Source of the DNA: Azoarcus sp. KH32C
GTDB taxonomy: Bacteria; Pseudomonadota; Gammaproteobacteria; Burkholderiales; Rhodocyclaceae
Reading direction: 5' to 3'
Length of the DNA: 64,000 bases
Assembly (NCBI RefSeq): GCF_000349945.1
Contig: NC_020516.1
Location: forward strand, 4,154,001 to 4,218,000
A program made the translations under genes and the position numbers. The notes under the pieces were generated by a model, which worked only from the letters and a program-made list of their open reading frames with translations, ran no database searches and had not been told where the DNA came from. Positions 45,807-54,307 of this stretch are shown piece after piece (position 1 is the first letter of the stretch; the number at the start of each line of letters is the position of its first letter).

Positions 45807-47154
45807 GTGCGAGCAGCGGCAGGTCGACCGTAAATAGCGCGCCGCCCTCGGGGGCGTTGGCCACCGACAGGCGCCCGCCGTGGCGCTCGACGATGCCGTA
45901 GCTGATCGCGAGCCCGAGGCCGGTGCCCATGCCGACTGGCTTGGTCGTGAAGAAGGGGTCGAAGATGCGGTCGAGGATCTCCGGCGCGAGGCCCGGTCCA
46001 TTGTCGTGAAAGCGTAGCTGCACGCGTCCGTCGCCGATTTCGGCGGCGATGTCGAGGCGCGGTTCGGCCAGCTCGGCGGTGGCGTCCCAGGCGTTCTGCA
46101 CGAGGTTCATCACAACCTGCTGCATCTGGCCGGCCGAGCCGGTGAGCGGCAATTCCGCGGGCAGGTCGATATTGACGCGGAAGTTCTCGCGCGCCGCCTT
46201 GCACACCCAGCGCACAGCGCGTTCAACGACTTCGGTGAGGTCAAACGGTCGGTTCTCGTCACGGTCGATCGCGGAAAAGCGCTTGAGGCCATCGACGATG
46301 TCGCGCGTGCGCTCGGCGCCTTCGATCGTGCCTTCGATCAGCGGCGGCAGGTCGGCGAGGATGCGGTCGATGCGTAGTTCGCCGCGCAGTTCCTCGAGCG
46401 CTTCGCGCGACTCTCCGCGGTGCACCGCGGCGAGGTAGCATTCGAGGCGCTCCGCATAGCGCCGGAGCGCGTGGACGTTGCCGAGGACGAAGCTGATCGG
46501 GTTGTTGAGCTCGTGCGCGACGCCGGCGACGAGCCGCCCGAGCGAGGCCATCTTTTCCGAATGCAGCAGTTGCTGCTGGGTCCGCTTGAGGTCCTCGTGG
46601 GCCTGACGCAGCGCGCGGTAGGCCTTGCGCAGTTCGCCGACGGGGCGGCCGGTGATGACCATGCCAAGCGATTTGCCGACGGAGCTGAAGCGGGGCGTGC
46701 AGTTGAGCGAGACCGGCACGGCGCTGCCGTCGCTCGATCGCAGCGGCAGTTCGCAATCGTGCACGGCCTGCTGGCCGAAGCTGCCGAGAAGCTCGCGCGC
46801 ACGGTCGTGCGAGAGCTCGTCGGCGAAGAGGTCGTAGATCGGACGACCGCGCAGGTCGGCGGCTTCGCGGCCGCAGAAGTCGACGAGCGAACGATTGACG
46901 TCCTCGATCTGGCCGTTGCGGTCGCACACGACCATGATGTCGGACATCGAGGTCAGCACGGAGAGGATGAACTGCTGCGATTCCTCGAGCTTGGCGTTCT
47001 TCTCTTCGAGGGCGACTTCGTACTGCAGAAGGTCGGAGTAGACCTCGTCCATCTTGTGGATGACGTCCATCCACATGTCTTCATCGACGGCGATCAGTTC
47101 GCCGGGATGACCGGTGTGGCCGGGGGTCTTGCCGGAAGGATGATGCTCGCTCAT
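45790..47154 (-). CDS. hoxJ: H2-signalling sensor histidine kinase
   Basis: 454 residues from the ATG at 47154. Soluble PAS kinase of the HoxJ/HupT type, which passes the H2 signal from HoxBC to HoxA. PAS covers about 55-165 ([17 protein letters not shown]). The H-box is [19 protein letters not shown] with the phospho-His near 214. N-box [16 protein letters not shown]1 DNGPG, F-box FDPFFTTKP and G2 GMGTGLGLA are all intact, unlike the G-box mutation known in Ralstonia eutropha H16 HoxJ. The kinase should therefore be active. It follows hoxC by 17 bases and ends the locus. Confidence 0.93.
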   Translation of the reverse strand: MSEHHPSGKTPGHTGHPGELIAVDEDMWMDVIHKMDEVYSDLLQYEVALEEKNAKLEESQQFILSVLTSMSDIMVVCDRNGQIEDVNRSLVDFCGREAADLRGRPIYDLFADELSHDRARELLGSFGQQAVHDCELPLRSSDGSAVPVSLNCTPRFSSVGKSLGMVITGRPVGELRKAYRALRQAHEDLKRTQQQLLHSEKMASLGRLVAGVAHELNNPISFVLGNVHALRRYAERLECYLAAVHRGESREALEELRGELRIDRILADLPPLIEGTIEGAERTRDIVDGLKRFSAIDRDENRPFDLTEVVERAVRWVCKAARENFRVNIDLPAELPLTGSAGQMQQVVMNLVQNAWDATAELAEPRLDIAAEIGDGRVQLRFHDNGPGLAPEILDRIFDPFFTTKPVGMGTGLGLAISYGIVERHGGRLSVANAPEGGALFTVDLPLLAPTRGA

Positions 47155-47171
47155 CGCGTTTTGTCCGGGGG

Positions 47172-48626
47172 TCAATGGACCGTGCACACCATGCACGGAT
47201 CGAAGGAGCGCACGACGTGCTGGACGGCGAGAGGCACCGCCTCGCCCTGCCCGACCGGTGTGCCGACGAGCGCCTGTTCGAGCGCGCCCGGGGTGCCGGC
47301 GGCGTCGCGCGGCGAAAAATTCCAGGTGGTGGGGGCGACAACCTGGTAGTTGGCGATACGCCCCTGCCGGACCACGAGCCAGTGGCCAAGCGCGCCGCGG
47401 GCGGCTTCGACCATGCCGAGCCCTTGCGCTTCATCGGGCATGGCCCCTTGCTGGCAGAAGAGTTCGCCCGGTTCGATGGCGCGTATCCAGCTTTCCATCG
47501 CCGGCACGACGCGGGCGAATTCGAGGAGCCGCGCGATGACGCGATTGGCGACATTGCCGCCGGACCGGGCGACGAGTTCGCGGATCAGCGGGTGGCCGTC
47601 GACGACCTGGCGTGCGAGCGCGCCGCATTCGACGACTTCGCCCTTGAGGCGTGGGGCCTTGCACCAGCTGTAGGCGCCGGGACGGTCGATGTCGACGCGG
47701 GTGTCGCCTTGCCAGGGATGTCGCGGATGCGCGTCGGCCATCCAGGCGTGGCTCGCGTCTTCGGCGATGTCGGTGTGGGCGACCGGCGCGAGCGTCGCCG
47801 TCGCGGCGTGCCAGACGCCGCGGGCGAAGAGCGGCGAGCCGGCGAGCGGGTAGTTGCCGTAGCTGAGGAAGCGGTCGGTCGCGCGGCCGAGGCGGTCGAG
47901 CGCGAGCGCGTCGGCGATTTCGAGGAAGAGGCGGAAGTCGCTCGATGCGGGCGCGCGGCTCGCCTTCCAGGCTTCCAGGGCGGCGATCGAGTCGAGCCCG
48001 GCGATCGCTTCGAGGCTGTCGCCGAAGAGCCGGCGTTCGAGCCAGCCGCGGAACTGGCGCAGCAGCGCGTGGACGCGGATCTTCTCGGACGGACCGATGC
48101 CGCGCGCCGACCCGCCAGGCTGAAGCGTGAGGCTGTGCGGCCATTTGCCGGCGAGGATGCCGAGGATCTGCAGGAAGCTCGCGCGGGCGGGCAAGGCGTC
48201 TGCGGTGGCCGCGCCTTCGACGGCCTTGAAGCGGGCGCGCGCGGCGTCGAACCAGGGTCGGCCGGCGTAGGCGTCGCGCGCGAAATCCGGCATGAAGAAG
48301 AGGTAGAAGTGGGTGAAGTGGTCGGCGAGATTTTCGTTCGCGAGGATCAGGTTCGCGGCGAGTTCGCCGTTCGGGGGCGGCGTGAGGCCCATCGCGTCGC
48401 CGAGCGCGCGGGCGGCGGCGGCCGATTGCGAGACGGAGCAGATGCCGCAGATGCGCGGGACGAAGACGAGCGCGTCGCGCGGGTCCTTGCCGAGCAGGAT
48501 CTGTTCGAAGCCGCGGAAGAGCGGCGAGTTGACCTGCGCGGACGCGACGCGGCCGTCACTGATGTCGAGCGTGACTTCGAGGTCGCCTTCGACGCGGTTG
48601 AAGGGGCCGACGATGAGGCGGGTCAT
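47172..48626 (-). CDS. hoxC: Regulatory [NiFe]-hydrogenase large subunit (H2 sensor)
   Basis: 484 residues. N-terminal nickel ligands lie in RICGICSVSQSAAA and the C-terminal ones in FDPCMVCTVH. The protein stops directly after that His, so there is no C-terminal extension for protease processing. That is the hallmark of HoxC/HupV regulatory hydrogenases and separates it from HoxG at the end of the window. VEGDLEVTLDISDGRV near the start is typical. With HoxB it forms the H2 sensor that controls HoxJ. It follows hoxB by 10 bases. Confidence 0.95.
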   Translation of the reverse strand: MTRLIVGPFNRVEGDLEVTLDISDGRVASAQVNSPLFRGFEQILLGKDPRDALVFVPRICGICSVSQSAAAARALGDAMGLTPPPNGELAANLILANENLADHFTHFYLFFMPDFARDAYAGRPWFDAARARFKAVEGAATADALPARASFLQILGILAGKWPHSLTLQPGGSARGIGPSEKIRVHALLRQFRGWLERRLFGDSLEAIAGLDSIAALEAWKASRAPASSDFRLFLEIADALALDRLGRATDRFLSYGNYPLAGSPLFARGVWHAATATLAPVAHTDIAEDASHAWMADAHPRHPWQGDTRVDIDRPGAYSWCKAPRLKGEVVECGALARQVVDGHPLIRELVARSGGNVANRVIARLLEFARVVPAMESWIRAIEPGELFCQQGAMPDEAQGLGMVEAARGALGHWLVVRQGRIANYQVVAPTTWNFSPRDAAGTPGALEQALVGTPVGQGEAVPLAVQHVVRSFDPCMVCTVH

Positions 48627-48636
48627 TCTTGGTGCC

Positions 48637-49632
48637 TCACTTTGCTCGTCTCCAGCGGATCGGCGGGGCGACGACGATGTGGTCGACGCGCGAGTTGTCG
48701 CGGACGCGCTTCGGAGTCGCGGACTTCGACAGCGCGGCGAGTGCGACGAACCAGGCTTTGGGCATGTCGGAGGGGAGAGCGATGGGGATGCCTGCGACCT
48801 TGGGCGTCATCGCGAAGGGGTGGCCGGGTTCTTCGAAGCCGGGTTCGGTGCAGGCGATGCAGGCATAGCCGCCGGTGATGCAGGATCCGCCGCCGTTCCA
48901 GGGGCGGACGTTGCAATCGGCGTGGGCCTGGGTGCCTTTGCAGCCGAGGTTTTCCATCAGGCAGCCGAGGTCTGAGGCTTTTTCGGCGCTGGCTTTGAAT
49001 TCGTAGAATTCGTTGCGGCTGCAGCCGTGGTGGACGAGTTGGTCGGCGTAGAAGCGCGGGCGGCCGACGGGGTCGAGGTCGTCGGCGCCGAGTTCGCCCA
49101 GCGCCAGGCCGAGGAGCGTTTCGACGACCCACGCCGGGTGGGTGGGGCAGCCGGCGATGTTGATGACGGGGAGGCCCGCCGCGCCGGTGTAGTCGGCGCC
49201 GAGGAGGCCGCCGCGGGTTTCGCCGTCGTATTGCAGGCCACAGGCTTCGGCTGGATTCATGCCACCGGCAGTGACGCCGCCGTAGGCTGCACAGCTACCG
49301 ATGGCGAGGGTGTGTTTGGCGCGGGCGGCGAGGTCTTTGACCCAGTCGATCATGGGGCGGCCGGTGCCGGCGAGCATGTGGAAGCGGCCGGTGCCTTGGG
49401 GGCCGCGCAGCATCGAGCCTTCGATGCAGAGGAGGTCCACTTGGGTGTCGCCGCGGACGCAGGATTCTAGGAGTGCGACGACTTCGGAGCCGGTTTGTTC
49501 GGAGAGTGCGGGGTGCCAGAGGATGTTGATGCCTGCGTCGCGGAGCATCGCGATGAGGTCGCGGGCGTCGTGGCACAGCAGCGACATGGTGCAGCCGCCG
49601 CAGCCGCCGGATTGGAGCCAGAGGAGGTTCAT
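48637..49632 (-). CDS. hoxB: Regulatory [NiFe]-hydrogenase small subunit (H2 sensor)
   Basis: 331 residues from the ATG at 49632. The frame continues upstream through a repeat element but that part is not protein-like. MNLLWLQSGGCGGCTMSLL starts directly at the proximal cluster ligands, with no Tat leader (no RRxFxK), the mark of cytoplasmic HoxB/HupU. Other Fe-S ligands lie in GSCAAYGG, NIAGCPTHPAW, GCSRNEFYEF, CKGTQAHADCNVRPWNGGGS and CIACTEPGF. It pairs with HoxC as an H2 sensor. Confidence 0.95.
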   Translation of the reverse strand: MNLLWLQSGGCGGCTMSLLCHDARDLIAMLRDAGINILWHPALSEQTGSEVVALLESCVRGDTQVDLLCIEGSMLRGPQGTGRFHMLAGTGRPMIDWVKDLAARAKHTLAIGSCAAYGGVTAGGMNPAEACGLQYDGETRGGLLGADYTGAAGLPVINIAGCPTHPAWVVETLLGLALGELGADDLDPVGRPRFYADQLVHHGCSRNEFYEFKASAEKASDLGCLMENLGCKGTQAHADCNVRPWNGGGSCITGGYACIACTEPGFEEPGHPFAMTPKVAGIPIALPSDMPKAWFVALAALSKSATPKRVRDNSRVDHIVVAPPIRWRRAK

Positions 49633-49663
49633 GGCTTGGCTCCGGTTTGCGTTTGGTCCGTCA

Positions 49664-49746
49664 AAACCGCCCCCGCCAGCGGGTGTTCCGCGCTTCGTTG
49701 GCGCGAGCGGACGCCTCAGCACGAAACACCCGCTGTCGGGGGCTGC
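49664..49746. repeat. Hairpin repeat, copy A (upstream of hoxB)
   Basis: Arms 49670-49689 and 49723-49742 pair at 18 of 20 positions around a 33-base loop. The loop holds CGCGCTTCGTTG and GCGGACGCCTCAGCACGA, both also present in copy B at 52505-52590. The arm sequences of the two copies differ, but each copy stays self-complementary. Copy A fills most of the hoxA-hoxB gap. Confidence 0.8.
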
Positions 49747-49796
49747 GCCGTGCCATTTTCGACGTGAGGTGGGGTGCTCCGCCGTTCATATTGGAG

Positions 49797-51242
49797 TCAA
49801 TTCGTTTCTAGACCGTATCTGGCGAGTTTGCTGCGCAGGCCCACACGGGAGAGCCCGAGTTCCGCGGCCGCGCGGGTCTTGTTCCAGCGGTGGCGGATCA
49901 GACTTTCCTTGACGATGCGAGCTTCGAGCGCTTCGAGGCGGGTCTTGAGGTCGCCGTCGAGACCGGCGAGGAGTTGGAGTTCCGGTTCCTGGTGGTCTTC
50001 AGCGGCGCGCAGGACGCGCGGCGAGAGGTGGCTCGCAGAGAGTCTGGGGCCGTCGGAGAGCGCGATCATGCGCAGGACTTCGTTGCGGAGTTCGCGGACG
50101 TTGCCGGGCCAACGGTAGGCTTGCAGGCAGGCGAGGACGTCGGCGCCGAGCGCTTCGAAGCGGCGGCCGAGGGATTGCTGGGCGCTGTCGACGTATTGCT
50201 GGGCAATCAGCGGGATGTCCATGCGCCGTTCGCGCAAGGGCGGGACGGTGATGGTGATCGCGGCGAGGCGGTAGTAGAGGTCTTCGCGGAAGCGGCCTTC
50301 GCGGACATCGGCTTCGAGGTCGCGGTTGGTCGCGGCGATGACGCGGACGTCGACGGGGATCGGGCGTGCGGCGCCGACCGGGCGGACTTCGCCTTCCTGC
50401 AGCACGCGCAGCAGCTTGACCTGGAAGGCGGCGGAGGTTTCGCCGATTTCGTCGAGCAGGATGGAGCCGTTGTCGGCCTGGCGGAAGAGGCCTTCGCGGT
50501 CTTCGTGGGCGCCAGTGAAGGCGCCGCGGCGGGCGCCGAAGAGTTCGGATTCGAGCAGCGTGTCGGGCACGGCGCCGCAGTTTTCGACGACGAAGGTCTG
50601 TTCGCTGCGGCTGCTGCCGTAGTGCAGCGCGCGGGCAAGGAGTTCCTTGCCGGTGCCCGATTCGCCGGTGAGCAGCACCGGGATGTCGAAGTCGGCGACC
50701 TTGGCGACGAGCGCGCAGAGCGCATTCATCGGCGAGTCGGGGGCACGCAGCAGGGCGTCGGCGCCGAAGCGGCGGCGGGAGGCTTCCTTCTTGCCGGCGA
50801 CGCGCTGGCGCAGCACGGGGCTCGCGACCTTGAGGTCGAGCGACAGGCGCTGGTTTTCGCGCTGCAGGCGGTACATGTCGGCCGCGGCGCGCAGGGTCAG
50901 CAGGAGCTGCTCGGGCTGCCAGGGTTTGAGCAGGTACTGGTAGATGCCTCCGTCGTTGATGCCGGCGATGATGTCCTCCGAATCCGTGTACCCGGAGATG
51001 ATGATGCGCACGGCGTCGGGCCAGCGTTCGCGCACTTCACGCAGGAGCTGCACGCCCGAGGTGCCGGGCATGCGCTGGTCGCACAGGACGATCTGGATCC
51101 ATTCGCGTTCGAGGATCGCGAGGGCTTCTGCGGCGGAGGATGCGGTAAAGACGTCGAAGTCTTCGTCGAGCGTGCGGCGCAGGGATTCCTGCGAGCGGAC
51201 TTCGTCGTCGACGACGAGCACAGTCGGTAGCGTGCGGCTCAT
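49797..51242 (-). CDS. hoxA: NtrC-family response regulator of hydrogenase genes
   Basis: 481 residues from the ATG at 51242, overlapping the hoxX stop (ATGA). Receiver domain 1-125 has the phospho-acceptor Asp55 in IVLCDQRMPG. The AAA+ sigma-54 activation domain (about 165-395) has Walker A TGESGTGKEL, the GAFTGA sigma-54 contact loop, and Walker B ILLDEIGE. A Fis-type helix-turn-helix ends the protein (WNKTRAAAELGLSRVGLRSK). HoxA/HupR proteins activate hydrogenase promoters with sigma-54 and, unusually, are active when not phosphorylated (established for the family). Confidence 0.95.
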   Translation of the reverse strand: MSRTLPTVLVVDDEVRSQESLRRTLDEDFDVFTASSAAEALAILEREWIQIVLCDQRMPGTSGVQLLREVRERWPDAVRIIISGYTDSEDIIAGINDGGIYQYLLKPWQPEQLLLTLRAAADMYRLQRENQRLSLDLKVASPVLRQRVAGKKEASRRRFGADALLRAPDSPMNALCALVAKVADFDIPVLLTGESGTGKELLARALHYGSSRSEQTFVVENCGAVPDTLLESELFGARRGAFTGAHEDREGLFRQADNGSILLDEIGETSAAFQVKLLRVLQEGEVRPVGAARPIPVDVRVIAATNRDLEADVREGRFREDLYYRLAAITITVPPLRERRMDIPLIAQQYVDSAQQSLGRRFEALGADVLACLQAYRWPGNVRELRNEVLRMIALSDGPRLSASHLSPRVLRAAEDHQEPELQLLAGLDGDLKTRLEALEARIVKESLIRHRWNKTRAAAELGLSRVGLRSKLARYGLETN

Positions 51243-53155
51243 GCAGCGGCCACCTCTCCGGGCACCTGCCAGCCGAGATCGCGGTGGCGGGCGAGGTGGC
51301 GCGGGGTCCAGGATTGCGGGCTCTTCATCATGAAATGGTAGCGCGCGACGTGGTAGCTGGGGTCGAAGCCGTAGAAGTTTCGGCGCATCGCGGCGAGTTC
51401 TTCTTCGCGGTAGGCGGCGAGCGGCTTTTGCGCTTCGTCGGCGGCACGGCGCGCAGCTTTCTTGGCGATGCGGGCCGGGAGTGCTGGGTCGGCGGCGAGC
51501 GTGGCGGCGCAGCGGGCGACTTCGGCTTCGAAGGCCGCGAGGTCGGCACCGAAGCAGTCGTCGATCAGGCCGCAGGCTTTGGCTTCGCGCGCGAGGAGCG
51601 GCAGGCGGTTGCCCATGATGCGGCGGCCGGCGTCGATGCCGACGCGCCGCGGCAGCAGGTAGCTCCAGTACTCGGAGCCGAACAGGTTGCCCATGTTCTT
51701 GTAGTGCGGGTTCATCACGATGCCGTCGCGGGCCCAAACGAGGTCGGCGGCAAGGGCGAGGAAGCAGCCCCCTGCGCCGGCGTTCCCGCGCAGCGTGGCG
51801 ACGGTGAGGCGGTCGGTGAGCGTGAGCAGCGCGAGGCAGACGTCGTTCATCGCGTTGATGTTGGCCCAGGATTCGTCTGCCGGGGACGCTGCGGCCTCGA
51901 TGCGGTTGAGGTGAATGCCGTTGGACCAGAAGTCGCGTCCGCCTTCGAGGACGAGGACGCGGGTCGGGCGCGTGCGGGCAAAATCGATCGCGGCGGCGAG
52001 GCGGCGGCATTGGTCGGTGGCCATCGCGCCGTTGTAGAAGTCGAAGGCGAGGAAGCCGATGGTGCCGTCGGGGCTTTCGCGGTAGCGGAGTTCGCTCCAG
52101 CGGGTGTCGGTGGCGTCGCGCATCAGGGGAATGGCGAGTTCGGGCAGCGCAGCGGATTCGGCGGCGAAGGCGACGGTCGCGGGGAGTTTGAAGGGGTGGT
52201 CGTGGTCGGCGCGTTTGACATGGCCGATCCAGACGGCGCCATCGATGGTGGCGCGGAGGATGGCGCCGTCGCGGCGGGCGATGGGTGCGCCGGGAGCGGC
52301 TTGGCAGAGCTCTTCGGGTGTCGCGGGATGGGCGTCGAAGAGGTGGCAAGGGGTGCCGAAGAGCGTGTCGGCGACGCCGGGGAAGCCGTCGGCGGCGCGG
52401 AGTTTTTGCAGGACGGTTCGGGTGTTGTCGGCGGTCCAGTCGATGGCTCGGTTGGACTGCTTCATCAGCGGGCGTTCGGTGCCGACTGTGGGTTGTTGCG
52501 CTGCTAAACCGCCCCCTCCGGGCGCTGTCTCGCGCTTCGTTGAACGCGTGGCGGACGCCTCAGCACGAGACAGCGCCCGGAGGGGGCTGGCGTGTGCGGG
52601 ACTGGACGTTGTTTCGTTGTCTTGGGGGTTCTCGGTTGTGGTGCTTTCTGCGCGTTCGAGGATTTGCGCGAGCGCTGTCGGAGCCCATCGGCCCGCCCTC
52701 CAGTCGGGGACGTTTTCGATGGCGCCTCTGACGGCCTCCAGCGCCGCGGCGGTGACTTCGTTGCGGTACAGACTTGCCTTCGCGGCGTCACGCATCGGGA
52801 AGCGGACACATGCCCACACCGGGCCGGCGTCCATCTCGGCTTCCGCTTGCAGGACGGTGACGCCCCACTCGCCTTCTCCGTTCGTGATCGCCCAGTCGAG
52901 CGCGGAGGGGCCGCGGTCGCCGACGATGCCGGGGTGGACGATCAGCGTGAGATGGCGCGACCAGATGGATTCGGGCACGGCGCGCTTGAGGAAGGGGGCG
53001 AGGATCAGGTCCGGACGGAACAGATCGACGGCTTCTTCGGCGACGCGGTCGGCGATGTCGAACTCGACGGAGAGTTCGTGGCCGTCGGCCTTGAGTTCGG
53101 CGAAGAGGCGTTGCGTGAGGCTGTTGAAGCTGTGCGTAAGGAGCAGGATGCGCAT
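51239..53155 (-). CDS. hoxX: HoxX/HypX CO-supplying maturation protein with in-frame insertion
   Basis: 638 residues from the ATG at 53155. The N-terminal formyl-THF-transferase-like domain (about 1-180) starts MRILLLTHSFNSLTQ and has HPGIVGDRGPSALDWAI. The C-terminal enoyl-CoA-hydratase-like domain (about 300-560) has LRGNAGAGGCFLALAADLVW and GSEYWSYLLPRR. HypX converts formyl-THF-derived formyl-CoA to CO for the active-site iron under air (known for Ralstonia). Between the transferase domain and the conserved LMKQSNRAIDW stretch lie roughly 60 extra low-complexity residues; they contain hairpin repeat copy B. The frame stays open throughout. Confidence 0.92.
   Translation of the reverse strand: MRILLLTHSFNSLTQRLFAELKADGHELSVEFDIADRVAEEAVDLFRPDLILAPFLKRAVPESIWSRHLTLIVHPGIVGDRGPSALDWAITNGEGEWGVTVLQAEAEMDAGPVWACVRFPMRDAAKASLYRNEVTAAALEAVRGAIENVPDWRAGRWAPTALAQILERAESTTTENPQDNETTSSPAHASPLRALSRAEASATRSTKRETAPGGGGLAAQQPTVGTERPLMKQSNRAIDWTADNTRTVLQKLRAADGFPGVADTLFGTPCHLFDAHPATPEELCQAAPGAPIARRDGAILRATIDGAVWIGHVKRADHDHPFKLPATVAFAAESAALPELAIPLMRDATDTRWSELRYRESPDGTIGFLAFDFYNGAMATDQCRRLAAAIDFARTRPTRVLVLEGGRDFWSNGIHLNRIEAAASPADESWANINAMNDVCLALLTLTDRLTVATLRGNAGAGGCFLALAADLVWARDGIVMNPHYKNMGNLFGSEYWSYLLPRRVGIDAGRRIMGNRLPLLAREAKACGLIDDCFGADLAAFEAEVARCAATLAADPALPARIAKKAARRAADEAQKPLAAYREEELAAMRRNFYGFDPSYHVARYHFMMKSPQSWTPRHLARHRDLGWQVPGEVAAA
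52505..52590. repeat. Hairpin repeat, copy B (inside hoxX, in frame)
   Basis: Arms 52512-52532 and 52566-52586 are perfectly complementary over 21 bases around a 33-base loop. The loop shares CGCGCTTCGTTG and GCGGACGCCTCAGCACGA with copy A. It is read through as part of hoxX on the minus strand and encodes about 28 residues including SRAEASATRSTKRE. Confidence 0.85.
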
Positions 53156-53163
53156 CGTCGGTC

Positions 53164-54219
53164 TCAGCAGATGCGCGGCAGTTGTTCGCCCGACAGCCAG
53201 TCGACCATGCGGCGGCCGCCGAAGGCGGTGCGGATCTGGACGAAGGCGTTCGGGTCGGCGGTCACCGTACCGATGCGTGATGCACGTTCGCCGAGCGGGT
53301 GGGCGCGCATCGCGGCGAGGAGGCGCTCGGCGTCGTCCGCGGGGCAGATCGCGATCAGCTTGCCTTCGTTCGCGACGTAGAGCGGGTCGAGGCCGAGCAG
53401 TTCGCACGCAGCGGCGACCTGGGGCTGGACGGGGATCGCGGCTTCGTCGAGTTCCATGCCGACGCCGGATTGGGTCGCGATCTCGTTGAGGGTCGTCGCC
53501 AGCCCCCCGCGCGTCGGATCGCGCAGCACACGGATCGTCGGCACTTCGGCGAGCATCGCGTCGATCAAGCGATGCAGCGCGGCGGTGTCGGAGGCGATCT
53601 CGGAGTCGAAGGCGAGCGATTCGCGTTGCGCCATGATGGCCATACCGTGGTCGCCGAGGGTGCCGGAGACGAGGATCGCGTCGCCGGGCCGGGCGTTGGC
53701 ACCGCCGATCTCGCGGCCGGCGGGCAATGCGCCGACGCCAGTGGTCGTGATGAAGACGCCGTCGCCCTTGCCCTGTTCGACGACCTTGGTGTCGCCGGTG
53801 ACGACGGGCACGCCGGCTTCGCGCGACGCATGCGCCATCGACTGCACGATGCGCGCGAGGTCGGCGAGCGGGAAGCCTTCTTCGAGGATGAAGCTCGCGG
53901 CGAGATACAAGGGGCGCGCGCCCATCACGGCGAGGTCGTTCACGGTGCCATGCACCGACAGGCAGCCGATGTCGCCGCCGGGGAAGAACAGGGGGCTGAC
54001 GACGTGGGCGTCGGTCGCGACGACGAGGCGTTCGCCCGCGGCGGGCCCAGGCAGCACGGCGGCGTCGTCACCACGTTCGAGATGCTCGTTCGCGAAGGCC
54101 GCGGCGAACAGTTCCTCGATCAGCTGCGCCATCGCGCGGCCGCCCGCGCCGTGGCCCATATCGACGCGTCCGCCCTTCATGTCGAGCGGGCGCACATAGC
54201 CCTTTTTCACAGTACCCAT
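53164..54219 (-). CDS. hypE: Hydrogenase maturation protein HypE
   Basis: 351 residues. HypE receives the carbamoyl group from HypF on its C-terminal Cys and dehydrates it to thiocyanate, the source of the CN ligands. The C-terminal PRIC with the essential Cys is present. AIR-synthase-type motifs DMGHGAGGRAMAQLIEELF, LERGDDAAVL and VRDPTRGGLATTLNEIA-like VLRDPTRGGLATTLNE are intact. The start (54219) is the first ATG; MKGGRVDMGH at residue 14 would be an alternative. It lies 88 bases after the FIST receptor gene and 8 before hoxX. Confidence 0.96.
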   Translation of the reverse strand: MGTVKKGYVRPLDMKGGRVDMGHGAGGRAMAQLIEELFAAAFANEHLERGDDAAVLPGPAAGERLVVATDAHVVSPLFFPGGDIGCLSVHGTVNDLAVMGARPLYLAASFILEEGFPLADLARIVQSMAHASREAGVPVVTGDTKVVEQGKGDGVFITTTGVGALPAGREIGGANARPGDAILVSGTLGDHGMAIMAQRESLAFDSEIASDTAALHRLIDAMLAEVPTIRVLRDPTRGGLATTLNEIATQSGVGMELDEAAIPVQPQVAAACELLGLDPLYVANEGKLIAICPADDAERLLAAMRAHPLGERASRIGTVTADPNAFVQIRTAFGGRRMVDWLSGEQLPRIC

Positions 54220-54307
54220 CGTCGCGCTGTCCTGCCGTGTCGCGGCCCTTGCGGGCCCTGGTTGATGATGTGCGCGACGCGGGACCTGACACGGGCCCCG
54301 TGCGCGC

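Noticed and set aside
44189..46204. 671-codon minus-strand frame spanning the chemoreceptor and the hoxJ end
   Set aside because: It is antisense to the chemoreceptor and out of frame with hoxJ. Both genes have full domain signatures, and this frame has none.
47172..48626. hoxC as a truncated hydrogenase large subunit
   Set aside because: Ending directly after the DPCxxCxxH motif is the normal form of regulatory hydrogenases.
48637..49722. A 30-residue N-terminal extension of HoxB as a Tat leader
   Set aside because: The extension is the translation of repeat copy A, has no RRxFxK motif or hydrophobic core, and the true ATG at 49632 matches family starts.
49664..52590. The hairpin repeats as CRISPR repeats, insertion-sequence ends or integron attC sites
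   Set aside because: Only two copies 2.8 kb apart, no spacer array, no transposase or integrase nearby, and the stem-loop layout with a 33-base conserved loop does not match those elements.
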